A stretch of DNA of 64,000 nucleotides from Cohnella phaseoli. Lineage in GTDB: Bacteria > Bacillota > Bacilli > Paenibacillales > Paenibacillaceae. Positions 36,913 to 45,793 of the stretch are shown piece by piece. Location of the stretch: NCBI RefSeq assembly GCF_003386235.1, contig NZ_QRDZ01000004.1:310001-374000 (forward strand). Direction: 5' to 3'. The first letter of the stretch is position 1. Every line of letters starts with the position of its first letter. Under the pieces are notes generated by a model. That model was not told the DNA's origin and did no database searches. It saw only the letters and a list, made by a program, of their open reading frames with translations. Made by a program: the position numbers and the translations under genes.

Positions 36913-37845
36913 ATGGAAGAAGACAAAGAGCGCAGTGAGCCAACGAGAGAGTATACACCACACGACGAAGCGTTCAAGAAGCTGCTGCAAACCTTTTTCG
37001 CGGAGTTTATCGAATTGTTTTTTCCTCATGTGCATGAGCTCCTGGACTACAGTCAAACACGGTTTCTGATGCAGGAGCAGTTGGTCGATGTAGTGGGAGA
37101 GCAAGCGCTGACACTGGATTTGTTGCTTGAGACAAAGTACAAGGGGGAGGACGCGTACGTCCTTGTTCATTTGGAACCACAGTCCTACAGAGGCAGCCGT
37201 TTTCATGAACGGATGTTCGTTTATTTCAGCCGCCTGTTTGAACGGCACCGGAAACGGCATAAGCTGATCATTCCGATCGCGATTTTTACAATGGATCATG
37301 CAAGGGATGAGGTCAATTCGTTAAAAATGGCGGTATCAGGCCGGACGGTGCTTTATTTTCGCTTTTTGAAGGTAGAATTGAGCAGCCAGCATTGGCGCCG
37401 GTTTATCGACTCGGACAACCCGGTCGCCGCTGCGCTGCTTGCGAAGATGAGGTATAATGAGAGCGAGATCAGAGAGGTGCGGTTCGCTTATTTGCGAATG
37501 CTGTTGCGCCTGCGGAGGAAGCTGGATGATGCTAAGCTGGCACTGATCATGTCGGTAGCCGATCTGTACAATAAGTGCGATATCCGCGAGGATGAGTCGC
37601 TGCTGCAGGAGCTTGGCGAAAAATATCCGGAGGAGGGAGATATCGTGGACAAATTGATGCCGGCATGGAGCAGGGAAGGGTATGAGAAGGGGATTAAGGA
37701 AGGTATTGAGCAGGGAATGGAGCATGGCGTGGAGACCGTAGCCATCAACATGCTGCGTGAAGGGATGGATCCCGACTTTGTCAGTAAAGTGACGGGATGG
37801 CCGGAACAGAAAATTGCCGAGCTGCGCAAAAGGTTTACCAAATGA
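36913..37845 (+). CDS. Rpn-family recombination-promoting nuclease / PD-(D/E)XK transposase-like protein
   Basis: This 310-residue protein resembles the Rpn/YhgA-like family: N-terminal HDEAFKKLLQTFFAEFIELF, a PD-(D/E)XK-type core with LDLLLET and VLVHLEPQS, the stretch FHERMFVYFSRLFERHRK, and a C-terminal tail with the spaced glycines EKGIKEGIEQGMEHGVE. ATG 36913 is chosen for GAGGTG 8 bp upstream. Members are common scattered singletons thought to act on DNA; no inverted repeats or duplicated target were seen, so it is not shown to be mobile. Confidence 0.85.
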   Translation: MEEDKERSEPTREYTPHDEAFKKLLQTFFAEFIELFFPHVHELLDYSQTRFLMQEQLVDVVGEQALTLDLLLETKYKGEDAYVLVHLEPQSYRGSRFHERMFVYFSRLFERHRKRHKLIIPIAIFTMDHARDEVNSLKMAVSGRTVLYFRFLKVELSSQHWRRFIDSDNPVAAALLAKMRYNESEIREVRFAYLRMLLRLRRKLDDAKLALIMSVADLYNKCDIREDESLLQELGEKYPEEGDIVDKLMPAWSREGYEKGIKEGIEQGMEHGVETVAINMLREGMDPDFVSKVTGWPEQKIAELRKRFTK

Positions 37846-37892
37846 AGATCAGGCAAGCGAAATCTAACAACATATCGAGCGGGTGACATCAG

Positions 37893-38450
37893 GTGGAAGT
37901 AAACTATTGTTCCGCATGCGGCGGCAAAATGGAAACAAGAGAAGTGGACGGCACGCCGAGAAGGGCCTGCACGCAGTGCAGCTTCGTCCATTGGGGCAAT
38001 TATAGCATCGGCGTGGGCGCGCTTGTCGTGAAAGACGACAAAGTGCTGCTCGTGCGCAGGGCGCAAGAGCCGGGCAAGGGTTATTGGACCAATCCCGGCG
38101 GATACATCGAGCAGCTCGAGCCGATTGAGGAGACGATTGTCCGGGAAGTGCGAGAGGAGAGCGGCGTCGAGGCCCGTGTGAAGGGAATTATCGCGCTGCG
38201 GGATCAGCCTAGAAGCATTCATAACGTCTACATTGCGTTCGAGATGGATTACGTCGGCGGAGAGCCGATTCCGGACGGGGTCGAGGTCGACGCCGCCGGG
38301 TTTTACAGTATGGAAGAGATGGAAGCGATGAACGTCGCGCCTTTCACGCAATGGCTCGTTGACGTGGCGCTGCACGGCAGTATGGACGGACTGGCGATCG
38401 ACAGGGAGCCGGTCGTTCCGTTAAACGGGAACGGGTTGTTTCGAGTGTAA
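37893..38450 (+). CDS. NUDIX hydrolase with N-terminal zinc ribbon
   Basis: This 185-residue protein begins with a zinc ribbon (CSACGG then CTQC, residues about 6-28), as in NudC-like and related pyrophosphohydrolases. The Nudix box reads GGYIEQLEPIEETIVREVREESGV across about 68-92 in the coding frame (pattern Gx5Ex7REVxEExGV). GTG start 47 bp after the nuclease gene. Likely hydrolyses a nucleoside-diphosphate derivative; substrate unknown. Confidence 0.9.
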   Translation: MEVNYCSACGGKMETREVDGTPRRACTQCSFVHWGNYSIGVGALVVKDDKVLLVRRAQEPGKGYWTNPGGYIEQLEPIEETIVREVREESGVEARVKGIIALRDQPRSIHNVYIAFEMDYVGGEPIPDGVEVDAAGFYSMEEMEAMNVAPFTQWLVDVALHGSMDGLAIDREPVVPLNGNGLFRV

Positions 38451-38472
38451 TCGGACGGATGGGGGATGGGCG

Positions 38473-38856
38473 ATGGGGACGAGACGGTTTCAAGGAATGA
38501 GACGGGAAGCGGACAGCCAACGCGCAAGCGACAAGTCGACAGGGAGTTCTCGCGGATCGCACGGCATGCAAGCGGATCAGATGTTTGCCCTGCAGGCGTC
38601 GATCGGCAATCAGGCGACGATGGACATGATGGAAGCGACTCCTTCCGAACCTCAGGACAACCTGAAGAGCGGGATTGAAAATTTATCCGGCTACTCGATG
38701 GACGATGTGAAAATCCATCGTCATTCCGATAAGCCTGCGCAGCTCAACGCTCATGCATATGCGCAAGGAACCGACATACATGTCGCCTCAGGCCAGGAGC
38801 AGCATCTGCCTCACGAGGCCTGGCATGTCGTGCAACAGAAACAAGGTCGGGTATAA
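38473..38856 (+). CDS. Short DUF4157-domain protein with HExxH motif
   Basis: This 127-residue protein has a polar, low-complexity N-terminal third, a segment FALQASIGNQATMDMM, and a C-terminal DUF4157 core (IENLSGYSMDDVKIHRHSDK; LNAHAYAQGTDIHV) with the metallopeptidase-like motif HEAWH (114-118). It stops at QQKQGRV, where relatives usually continue, so it may be a fragment or minimal form. DUF4157 is often found in proteins of extracellular contractile injection systems, but no such genes are nearby. The LacI-type gene starts 32 bp downstream. Confidence 0.8.
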   Translation: MGTRRFQGMRREADSQRASDKSTGSSRGSHGMQADQMFALQASIGNQATMDMMEATPSEPQDNLKSGIENLSGYSMDDVKIHRHSDKPAQLNAHAYAQGTDIHVASGQEQHLPHEAWHVVQQKQGRV

Positions 38857-38888
38857 CGGCTTTGACATCCCCGGTGAGAGGTGCGGCA

Positions 38889-39941
38889 GTGGAAGGATCA
38901 AGGAAAAAGCCGACGATGCAGCACATCGCGGATAAATTGGGCATATCGAAGTCGCTTGTATCCAGAGCGTTGTCGAACGACGCGCAGATCAGCGACAGAA
39001 CGAAAGAGCAGGTAAGGCTGACGGCGATTGAATTGGGCTATCCGATCAACTCCTCGGCGGCGATCGTGCCCTCCTCGCGCACGGGCAATGTGGCGGTGTT
39101 AATGCCGCGTTCGCATCTCAAGGACGCCGAGTTTTGGGGCAAGGTCATCGGCGGAGCGGAGGAGGAGCTTCATCGCTCGGCTTTCAGTCTCGTGCTGGGA
39201 GGCATTGCGACGGACGAGCCGGTGAAGGACGGTCTGCCGAGCTGTATAACGGATCGCAGAGTCGACGGAGCGGTGATCATGGGCCGCGTTCCCGTCGGCT
39301 ACATTGCCGAAGTGATGGCGACGGGGATTCCGGTCGTGTTGGCGGACGTTATGGCGGATAGTCTAAAGCTGGATCACGTGCTTGCGGACAACTTCAGAGG
39401 CGGCTGCGAGGCCGCTTCCTTCCTGTTGGAGCAGGGGCATCGGAACTTGCTGTTCGCAGGCGACTCGGACTTCTCGTTTAGCTTCGCGGAACGCAAACGC
39501 GGAGCCGAACGAGCTGTGGCGCAATTCGAGTCGACGGAAGGGAAGGCCCCCACCCTCACTTTCGTCGACCCGATTCTGCTTGAAGGAGATAAGCTGGCGC
39601 TGCCGGAAGTTGAGTTCTCTGCAGCGCTAAAAGGCGGCGTTACCGCGATCGTGTGCGCTAACGACTCGATCGCCTTCTCCGCCTTGGAGCAGATAGCGGC
39701 GCTAGGGCTGAGCTGCCCGCAGGACATATCCGTTGTCGGCTTTGACAATGTCGAACGCTGCGAATGGATCGCTCCATCCTTGACGAGCGTGGATGCGGAC
39801 AAGGAGACGATCGGCAGGCGAGCCGTCGAATTGCTGCTGCGACGAATGGAGCGGCCGGATGCGCGACCGGAGACATTGTATCTTGCAACGGAGCTCATAA
39901 AGCGGAATTCTGTTGCAAATATTATTAATAATTTTATTTAA
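38889..39941 (+). CDS. LacI-family transcriptional regulator
   Basis: The protein has 350 residues when started at GTG 38889 with GAGAGGTG upstream. LacI HTH at about 9-30 (MQHIADKLGISKSLVSRALS) with hinge DRTKEQVRLTAIELGYPIN, then a periplasmic-binding-like sensor (VLADVMADSLKLDHVLADNF; ISVVGFDNVERCEWIAPSLT). It precedes a GH2 beta-mannosidase by 80 bp and likely controls that gene and itself. Confidence 0.93.
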   Translation: MEGSRKKPTMQHIADKLGISKSLVSRALSNDAQISDRTKEQVRLTAIELGYPINSSAAIVPSSRTGNVAVLMPRSHLKDAEFWGKVIGGAEEELHRSAFSLVLGGIATDEPVKDGLPSCITDRRVDGAVIMGRVPVGYIAEVMATGIPVVLADVMADSLKLDHVLADNFRGGCEAASFLLEQGHRNLLFAGDSDFSFSFAERKRGAERAVAQFESTEGKAPTLTFVDPILLEGDKLALPEVEFSAALKGGVTAIVCANDSIAFSALEQIAALGLSCPQDISVVGFDNVERCEWIAPSLTSVDADKETIGRRAVELLLRRMERPDARPETLYLATELIKRNSVANIINNFI

Positions 39942-39964
39942 CAAGTTTAAAATAATATTGAAAC

Positions 39965-40014
39965 AACCTCTTTTTGGACGTAAGATCAGATTAGTCTAAC
40001 GTAGAAAAGAGGTT
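39965..40014 (+). promoter_or_regulatory. Hairpin enclosing the ribosome site of the GH2 gene
   Basis: AACCTCTTTT (39965-39974) pairs perfectly with AAAAGAGGTT (40005-40014), and ACGT/ACGT pairs inside. The right arm contains the ribosome site AGAGG (40008-40012), 9 bp before ATG 40022. No U-tract follows, so this looks translational, or an operator palindrome, rather than a terminator. Confidence 0.5.
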
Positions 40015-40021
40015 ATTCGTC

Positions 40022-42718
40022 ATGAGGGAAATCGATATCGGCGGCTCGGCATGGGAAGTGAAAGGCTTCTGGCCCTGGGTTCCGATCAAAGGAACAAGCA
40101 TGGAATTGGGCCAAGAGCTGCTCGGCGTGACGGATTGGCTTCCGGCTACCATACCCGGAGGCGTTCATTACGATCTATATCGTGCGGGACTGATTGCCCA
40201 TCCTTACAAGGACTTAAACAGCCTGCAATGCGAATGGGTGGAAAACCGTTGGTGGCTGTATCGCACTGAGGTTTCCCGGCCGGAGCAGACTGGCGAGAGG
40301 ATCGAGCTTGTCTTCAAAGGGCTGGATTACGAGGCGGTCGTTTATGCGGGCGGGAAGCTACTTGGCGAGCACAAAGGGATGTACCACGAAGCGGCGTTCG
40401 ATGTTACAGCTCTGTTCGAGGAGCGGGCAACGCTCGAAATCGCGGTGCTGCTGAAGCATGCCCCCGACGAAATGGCGCAAATTGGCAAGACGTCGGAAAC
40501 CTTTACGCAGAAGAGCAGATTCAACTACAAATGGGACTTCTCGACGCGGCTTGTTAACCTGGGGATTTGGGACGATGTCGTGCTTAGAGTCCATGAATGC
40601 CATTCGATCGGAGAGGTGTATCTACATACGGACGCGGATGTGGATACAGATTCAGATTCAGTCACAGCTACGCGCGGAGGGAGAACGGAAGGTGCAGGTG
40701 GGGAGGGCAAGGGCCGAATACGGCTGGACGTCGAAATCGAACAAATCGCGTCGGCCGTCGGAACAGAAGCTCAGGCCAATTTGCGGCTGATCGCGCGCTG
40801 CTACGATCCGCAGGGAAAGCTTGCAGCCGAACGAGAGACCGAGGCTCGCATCGGAGGGGAGGTCGTTCTTGAGCTGGAGATTCCGCAGGCGCAGCTGTGG
40901 TATCCGAACGGGTATGGCGCACAGCCGCTGTACCAGGTACGTTTGCTGCTTCAGGCCGATGGCGTCACTGTGGACGAGCGAGCGTATCGGACCGGCATCC
41001 GCAAGTTGGAATACGTCGCCAACGAAGGCGCACCGGCGGACGCACTTCCGTATACGGTGAAAATCAATGGCAAACGCATTTATATCCGGGGCGTCAACAT
41101 GACGCCGATCGACCATCTGTACGGCAATGTGACGGACGGACAGTATGCCTGGGCGGTGCGGCTGATGGAGGAAGGCAACGTTAATCTGGTGCGCGTATGG
41201 GGCGGCGGGCTCATTGAGAAAACGCGGCTGTACGAGTTGTGCGACGAGAACGGCATTCTGGTCTGGCAGGAGTTTATACAATCCAGCTCGGGCGTGGACA
41301 ACATTCCGTCAAAGAAGCCCGAGTTTCTCGAGCTGCTGGAGCGTTCGGCGCGAGCTGCCCTAGCTTCCAGACGGAATCACGTATCGCTCGTCGTATGGAG
41401 CGGAGGCAACGAGCTGATGAGCGAGCCGAATAAACCGTCGGATCTGACCGACGGGAATCTGGCGCTTCTCCGCGATCTCGTGAGAAAGTACGATCCGAAC
41501 CGGCTGTTCCTGCCGACCTCCGCCTCCGGCCCGGTCGAATATATCACGGAGGAAAAAGGACTGGGCCACGACGTGCACGGACATTGGAAGTACCAGGGCA
41601 ACCCTCGCCATTATGAGCTGTACGGGGACAATGACAACCTATTCCACAGCGAATTCGGGGTAGACGGACTGAGCCGGATCAAAAGTCTGCATAAATTTCT
41701 CGGCGAAGCCCATCGCGAACCCGTCTCGATGAAAACAAGCATGGTATGGAGGCATCACGGCGAATGGTGGGACACGTTGGAGCGGGATGAAGAGGTTTTC
41801 GGACCGATGAAGACGCTGGCCGATTTCTCCGACTGCAGCCAGTGGATGCAGGCCGAGGGGCTGCGTTTTATTCTGGAAGCGAACCGCAGACGCAAGTTCA
41901 ACAACAGCGGGAGTATTATTTGGCAGCTTAACGAGCCGTGGCCTAATGTATCCTGTACGAATCTCGTCGACTATTACGGAGAGCCGAAGATGGCCTACTA
42001 CTGGATGAAGCAGGCATTCGCTCCGCTTCACGTCTCGCTGGATTACCGGAAGCTGGACTACGGCAAAGGAGAACCGTTCCGTCATTCGCTGTACGTTCAC
42101 GCCTGCGAGGCCGGCATTCCCGTTGCGGTGACGGTCGAGGTGCTGGACGTCCAAGGCACGGTGCACCATGTCGCGCGATACGAAGGAACGACGGCGAATG
42201 AGCGGGCGCTGCGCATCGGCGAGCTCGATTTTCGCATGCCGGATACGAATGACGGACTCGTGCTGGTTCGAGTGCGCTGCGAGACGGAGCGATGCGATTT
42301 CCTGCAGCAGCCCCCGTCCGTCTATTTCTTCTCGATCTCGGATGGGCCGCTGTACGCCGGGGCGCTCACATTCGCCCGCAATGCCAAGACGGCTGTGCGT
42401 CGGCATGGGGAATGGCGCTATGCAGAGGGCTTGGCGACGGCGGAGTTTGTCATCGCCAACGAAGGAACGGCAGCGGCTCTGCACGTCCATGCGGAGGAGC
42501 TGACGGACCTTTACTGGATGGATACAGACGATCAATATTTCACGCTGCTTCCCGGCGAGACAAGGGGCGTCTCCGTGCGCTGCGTACCTAAGACGGGCGG
42601 GGGATTTCTGGCCGAGGAAGTCGCCGCTGCCCAAGCTTCCGACACTTTGCCGCAAATTCGCTTTCGTTCATTTTTGGAGGAACCTACGACCGATTACGAA
42701 AGGAACGATGGACAATGA
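40022..42718 (+). CDS. GH2 beta-mannosidase
   Basis: This 898-residue cytoplasmic enzyme has GH2 order: sugar-binding domain (PATIPGGVHYDLYRAGLI), Ig-like domain, TIM barrel. WSGGNELM carries predicted acid/base Glu464 and HSEFGVDG predicted nucleophile Glu544; NLVRVWGGGLIEKTRLYELC is typical of the beta-mannosidase branch. A second enzyme of this branch lies at 6767, but the two differ in length and in details around the active site. Its stop overlaps the next start (ATGA). Likely substrates are beta-mannosides or related manno-oligosaccharides. Confidence 0.92.
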   Translation: MREIDIGGSAWEVKGFWPWVPIKGTSMELGQELLGVTDWLPATIPGGVHYDLYRAGLIAHPYKDLNSLQCEWVENRWWLYRTEVSRPEQTGERIELVFKGLDYEAVVYAGGKLLGEHKGMYHEAAFDVTALFEERATLEIAVLLKHAPDEMAQIGKTSETFTQKSRFNYKWDFSTRLVNLGIWDDVVLRVHECHSIGEVYLHTDADVDTDSDSVTATRGGRTEGAGGEGKGRIRLDVEIEQIASAVGTEAQANLRLIARCYDPQGKLAAERETEARIGGEVVLELEIPQAQLWYPNGYGAQPLYQVRLLLQADGVTVDERAYRTGIRKLEYVANEGAPADALPYTVKINGKRIYIRGVNMTPIDHLYGNVTDGQYAWAVRLMEEGNVNLVRVWGGGLIEKTRLYELCDENGILVWQEFIQSSSGVDNIPSKKPEFLELLERSARAALASRRNHVSLVVWSGGNELMSEPNKPSDLTDGNLALLRDLVRKYDPNRLFLPTSASGPVEYITEEKGLGHDVHGHWKYQGNPRHYELYGDNDNLFHSEFGVDGLSRIKSLHKFLGEAHREPVSMKTSMVWRHHGEWWDTLERDEEVFGPMKTLADFSDCSQWMQAEGLRFILEANRRRKFNNSGSIIWQLNEPWPNVSCTNLVDYYGEPKMAYYWMKQAFAPLHVSLDYRKLDYGKGEPFRHSLYVHACEAGIPVAVTVEVLDVQGTVHHVARYEGTTANERALRIGELDFRMPDTNDGLVLVRVRCETERCDFLQQPPSVYFFSISDGPLYAGALTFARNAKTAVRRHGEWRYAEGLATAEFVIANEGTAAALHVHAEELTDLYWMDTDDQYFTLLPGETRGVSVRCVPKTGGGFLAEEVAAAQASDTLPQIRFRSFLEEPTTDYERNDGQ

Positions 42719-43764
42719 CAAACAAGCAAGCGGAGTTGGGACTGTTTTTGCGACGCAGAATGGAGGAGGGCTGGGCCGAAGGCTTCGCCGTTGCCGTCAC
42801 CGACGCGCAAGCGACCCGCCTGGCGGTCTACGAGGGCGAGACGGCGGCCACCTTAAACAACGAGCGGGTCAGGATCGGAGCCGATACGATCTTTAATGTC
42901 GGCTCCGTTACGAAGCCGGTGACCGCCATGCTGCTGGCCAAGCTTGTGGAAGCGGGCGAGCTGACGCTGACCGACAAGGTACGGTCGATCATCCCGGAGT
43001 ATCCGTTCGAGGATACCGACATCTTTCATCTGCTCTCCCATTCGGCCGGTTACGACAACGATTCGGCCAAGCCGGAGCGCCCGCTTGTGCAGGACGGCGA
43101 AGCGGGACGACGGGCGTATTTCGATGCAATCTATCGCATCGCGGACAGGAAGAGCGAGCCGGGGCAATCCGCCCTGTATTTTACCGAAGGCTACGCAATC
43201 CTTACCGATCTGATCGAACGCATCGCCGGTACGGATCTGAACAGCTTCGCCCGCGAGATGCTGCTTGACCCACTGGACATGACGCGCAGCACCTTCGACG
43301 TCGTTGCCGCCCGCGAAGGCAGCGTCGTCTTCCCGATCGCGACGGACGGCAGAGCGATGTTGGAGCTGGCCGATTGGGCGACGACGGGAGACAGCGGTTT
43401 GTACACGTGCGCCGAAGACTTGTTGAAGCTGGGACGGCTGCTGTTGAACGGAGGAGCAGTCGATGGCCGAGCCGTGCTGCACGAGCGCACCGTTCGCTGG
43501 CTGCTGGCCGAAGCGAGCGCCGGTAGGTTTAATAAGACGCCGGCCTTTTGGGTGAAGGGTGCCGAGGATCGCTACGGCTGCTTCGGCGACCTGCATACCT
43601 CCTCCGTCGTCGGCCATACCGGCTTTAGCGGCTGCATGCTGTGGATTGATCCCGAATACGCCGTCGCTGGAGCGATCGTGACAAACAGCACTCGGCTGCA
43701 TGAGGATTGGCGGCGCTATAAGAGAATCAACAATCGGCTGCTAAGCTTCGGCGGCGAAGACTGA
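42715..43764 (+). CDS. Beta-lactamase-family serine hydrolase (class C / esterase type)
   Basis: This 349-residue protein has the SxxK motif in GSVTKPV (Ser64, Lys67), YFT in the place of YxN (LYFTEGYAILTDLIERI), and HTG in VGHTGFSG, the serine hydrolase triad of motifs. No signal peptide is visible, so a cytoplasmic esterase or peptidase is more likely than antibiotic resistance. ATG overlaps the GH2 stop by 4 bp, giving translational coupling; it may remove acyl groups from the same sugar substrate. Confidence 0.9.
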   Translation: MTNKQAELGLFLRRRMEEGWAEGFAVAVTDAQATRLAVYEGETAATLNNERVRIGADTIFNVGSVTKPVTAMLLAKLVEAGELTLTDKVRSIIPEYPFEDTDIFHLLSHSAGYDNDSAKPERPLVQDGEAGRRAYFDAIYRIADRKSEPGQSALYFTEGYAILTDLIERIAGTDLNSFAREMLLDPLDMTRSTFDVVAAREGSVVFPIATDGRAMLELADWATTGDSGLYTCAEDLLKLGRLLLNGGAVDGRAVLHERTVRWLLAEASAGRFNKTPAFWVKGAEDRYGCFGDLHTSSVVGHTGFSGCMLWIDPEYAVAGAIVTNSTRLHEDWRRYKRINNRLLSFGGED

Positions 43765-43771
43765 CAGAATC

Positions 43772-43832
43772 GCAAACGAATTCGCAGCTTTACTGCCTGT
43801 TCTCCTCCATGAATAGACCGCTAAGCTAGGAT
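43772..43832 (+). promoter_or_regulatory. TTCGCAG box 1 and -10 (esterase gene)
   Basis: CAAACGAATTCGCAG (TTCGCAG from 43781) lies 46 bp upstream of TAGGAT (43827-43832). It is one of five related boxes in the 43-60 kb region. A cre-like TTGCAAGCGCTTTAT at 43840-43854 (14 of 15) follows. Confidence 0.55.
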
Positions 43833-43882
43833 TGCAGCCTTGCAAGCGCTTTATTCTATTCATTACAAGGAGGAATTCATCT

Positions 43883-45634
43883 ATGTTTGGCAAGCTAATG
43901 GCAGCGTTCCTCGCAGTCCTCATCATCCTCGCCGTGTCTCAAGGGCCGACGGCGTCCGCCGACCCGACGTCGATCGTTGACGAGCTCGCGGATACGTCCA
44001 AGCTGCACGCCTCGACATCCGGCTGGACGATCGACGGCTCGAACCCGGCCTATTTCGATGGCGACGCGAACCGGCTAACGAGAACGTCGACGGCGACGCA
44101 AAATGTAGTGTACCGGCTGGACGGCATGAGGACGTATTCCGTCAGAGTCCATTATTTTACCGGGGCGACCGCCGCTCTCAAGTTCTACAGCTCCCCGGAC
44201 GCTTCCGTCTGGACGGAAGCGCCTTCCGCTAATAACGGCGCGACGGCCGTTAGCAGCGGCTGGTTCAAAGCGACGTATACGCCTCTGAACGATCTTCCGG
44301 CGGGAACCCGCTATCTGAAAATCGAAATTAGCGGAGGCAGCGACCACTGGGAGCTTCAGCTTGGCCGAACGGTTATCTCGACGGTTCCTTTGAGTCTGAC
44401 AGACAACGCCGACAACTGGAGCTTAACGTATTCCCGTTCGGCCAACATGCTGATCGATACGAGCAGCCCGACCTATTTTAACGGAGATGCGTCCCGATTT
44501 ACGAGAAGCTCAACCGCTTCGGGTTACGTTGCGTATGCCTTTCCCGGCATGACGGATTTTAAGGCGAGAATCTATCTATATGGAGCGGCGGATGCGGCCA
44601 AAGTGAAGTTTTACGCCTCCCCGGACGGAATCGCCTGGACGCAAATAGCCAGCGCAAATACGACGCCCGTCGCGACTATGTACGGGTGGAAGTATACCGA
44701 TTACAGCCCGATCGCGGCTGTACCATCCGGCACCGGCTACCTGAAGGTGGAATTTACCGACACGACGGAGCATTGGGGCACGCAGCTCGGCTCGATCGCG
44801 ATTCGGACGGACGGCGAAACGACTGTCGCGCCCTCGCGAATCGTACAATCCGATCTGTACAGCGTCGCGCTGGGCAAGACCATGAAATTTAACGTCTATC
44901 TGCCTAAAGGCTACGATCCTGGCGTCGACTATCCCGTACTCTATCTGTTCCACGGCTATCAAGGGAACGAGAACGGGTGGCTGAACGGTCTGCAGGTGAA
45001 GGAGAAGGCCGACGCGCTGCTGGATCAGGGGCGAATCTTCCCGCTGATCATCGTCTCTCCGCAGATGGACAACAGCTTCGGCATCAACTCGTCGCCGACC
45101 TACTCGCTGGTGGACCCAAGCGATCCGACCAATTCCCTGTACAACGGGCGCTACGAGGATTACCTTTTCCAGGATCTCATTCCGTATATCGATTCGAATT
45201 ATCCGACCGTGACGACAAGGAGCGGCCGATTTGCCGGGGGACTGTCGATGGGCGGCTTCATCGCCCTCCATTCCGCGTTCACGCATCCGGAGATGTTCGC
45301 CAAGGTCGGCGGACACAGTCCCGCGGTCGTCATTAACGACGGATCGCTGACGCCGGCACAATACGCCTGGCTGTATCCGAACGAGGCGACCCGGCTGCAG
45401 CGCGATCCGCTGGCGCTCGCCCAGAGCAAGGACTTGACGGGGCTGGAAATTTACCTCGATTGCGGCAGCTCGGACGGCTATCATTTCTACCGGGGAACGG
45501 GACAGCTGGCCGACTTGCTGCAGCAGCAAGGCTACGACTACGAATACCATTTGAATTCCGGCGGGCACACGCTGGAATATTGGGGAGGCCACGTGGAAGA
45601 CTATCTTCTGTTCTACGCAGGCACCGGACTGTAA
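43883..45634 (+). CDS. Secreted esterase (esterase-D family) with two beta-sandwich modules
   Basis: The protein has 583 residues when started at ATG 43883 with AAGGAGG upstream. Signal peptide (LMAAFLAVLIILAVSQGPTASA), two related ~130-residue modules (VDELADTSKLHASTSGWTID; LTDNADNWSLTYSRS), then an esterase-D/feruloyl-esterase-like alpha/beta hydrolase domain with VLYLFHGYQGNENGW, GLSMGG (Ser455) and SGGHTLEYW (His562). The modules resemble those at the start of the beta-helix protein at 54494. It probably removes acyl or feruloyl groups from polysaccharide outside the cell. Confidence 0.9.
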   Translation: MFGKLMAAFLAVLIILAVSQGPTASADPTSIVDELADTSKLHASTSGWTIDGSNPAYFDGDANRLTRTSTATQNVVYRLDGMRTYSVRVHYFTGATAALKFYSSPDASVWTEAPSANNGATAVSSGWFKATYTPLNDLPAGTRYLKIEISGGSDHWELQLGRTVISTVPLSLTDNADNWSLTYSRSANMLIDTSSPTYFNGDASRFTRSSTASGYVAYAFPGMTDFKARIYLYGAADAAKVKFYASPDGIAWTQIASANTTPVATMYGWKYTDYSPIAAVPSGTGYLKVEFTDTTEHWGTQLGSIAIRTDGETTVAPSRIVQSDLYSVALGKTMKFNVYLPKGYDPGVDYPVLYLFHGYQGNENGWLNGLQVKEKADALLDQGRIFPLIIVSPQMDNSFGINSSPTYSLVDPSDPTNSLYNGRYEDYLFQDLIPYIDSNYPTVTTRSGRFAGGLSMGGFIALHSAFTHPEMFAKVGGHSPAVVINDGSLTPAQYAWLYPNEATRLQRDPLALAQSKDLTGLEIYLDCGSSDGYHFYRGTGQLADLLQQQGYDYEYHLNSGGHTLEYWGGHVEDYLLFYAGTGL

Positions 45635-45637
45635 CGT

Positions 45638-45677
45638 CGACAAGACCGCGCCGAGAGACTCTCGGGCGGTCTTGTCG
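45638..45677 (+). terminator. Strong hairpin after esterase gene
   Basis: CGACAAGACCGC-CGAGAG pairs with CTCTCG-GGCGGTCTTGTCG with one bulge. No long T-run follows, so termination may be incomplete. Confidence 0.6.
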
Positions 45678-45701
45678 CATTTCCGGAGGTTGACAGGATA
45701 T

Positions 45702-45755
45702 CAAACGATTTCGCAGTTTTAACTCATTCTATGCCGAAACGGGAAGCGTTATCAT
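45702..45755 (+). promoter_or_regulatory. TTCGCAG box 2 and -10 (permease gene)
   Basis: CAAACGATTTCGCAG (TTCGCAG from 45710) lies 40 bp upstream of TATCAT (45750-45755). The -35 position (TTCTAT) is weak. Confidence 0.65.
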
Positions 45756-45793
45756 GGAGCTACTATATCCGGAAGCAAGGGAAGGAAGCGAAC

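Noticed and set aside
36913..37845. Active insertion sequence around the Rpn-type gene
   Set aside because: No terminal inverted repeats or target duplication were found beside it; the family is often stationary.
42715..43764. Antibiotic-resistance beta-lactamase
   Set aside because: No signal peptide, the YxN motif is altered, and it is coupled to a sugar enzyme.
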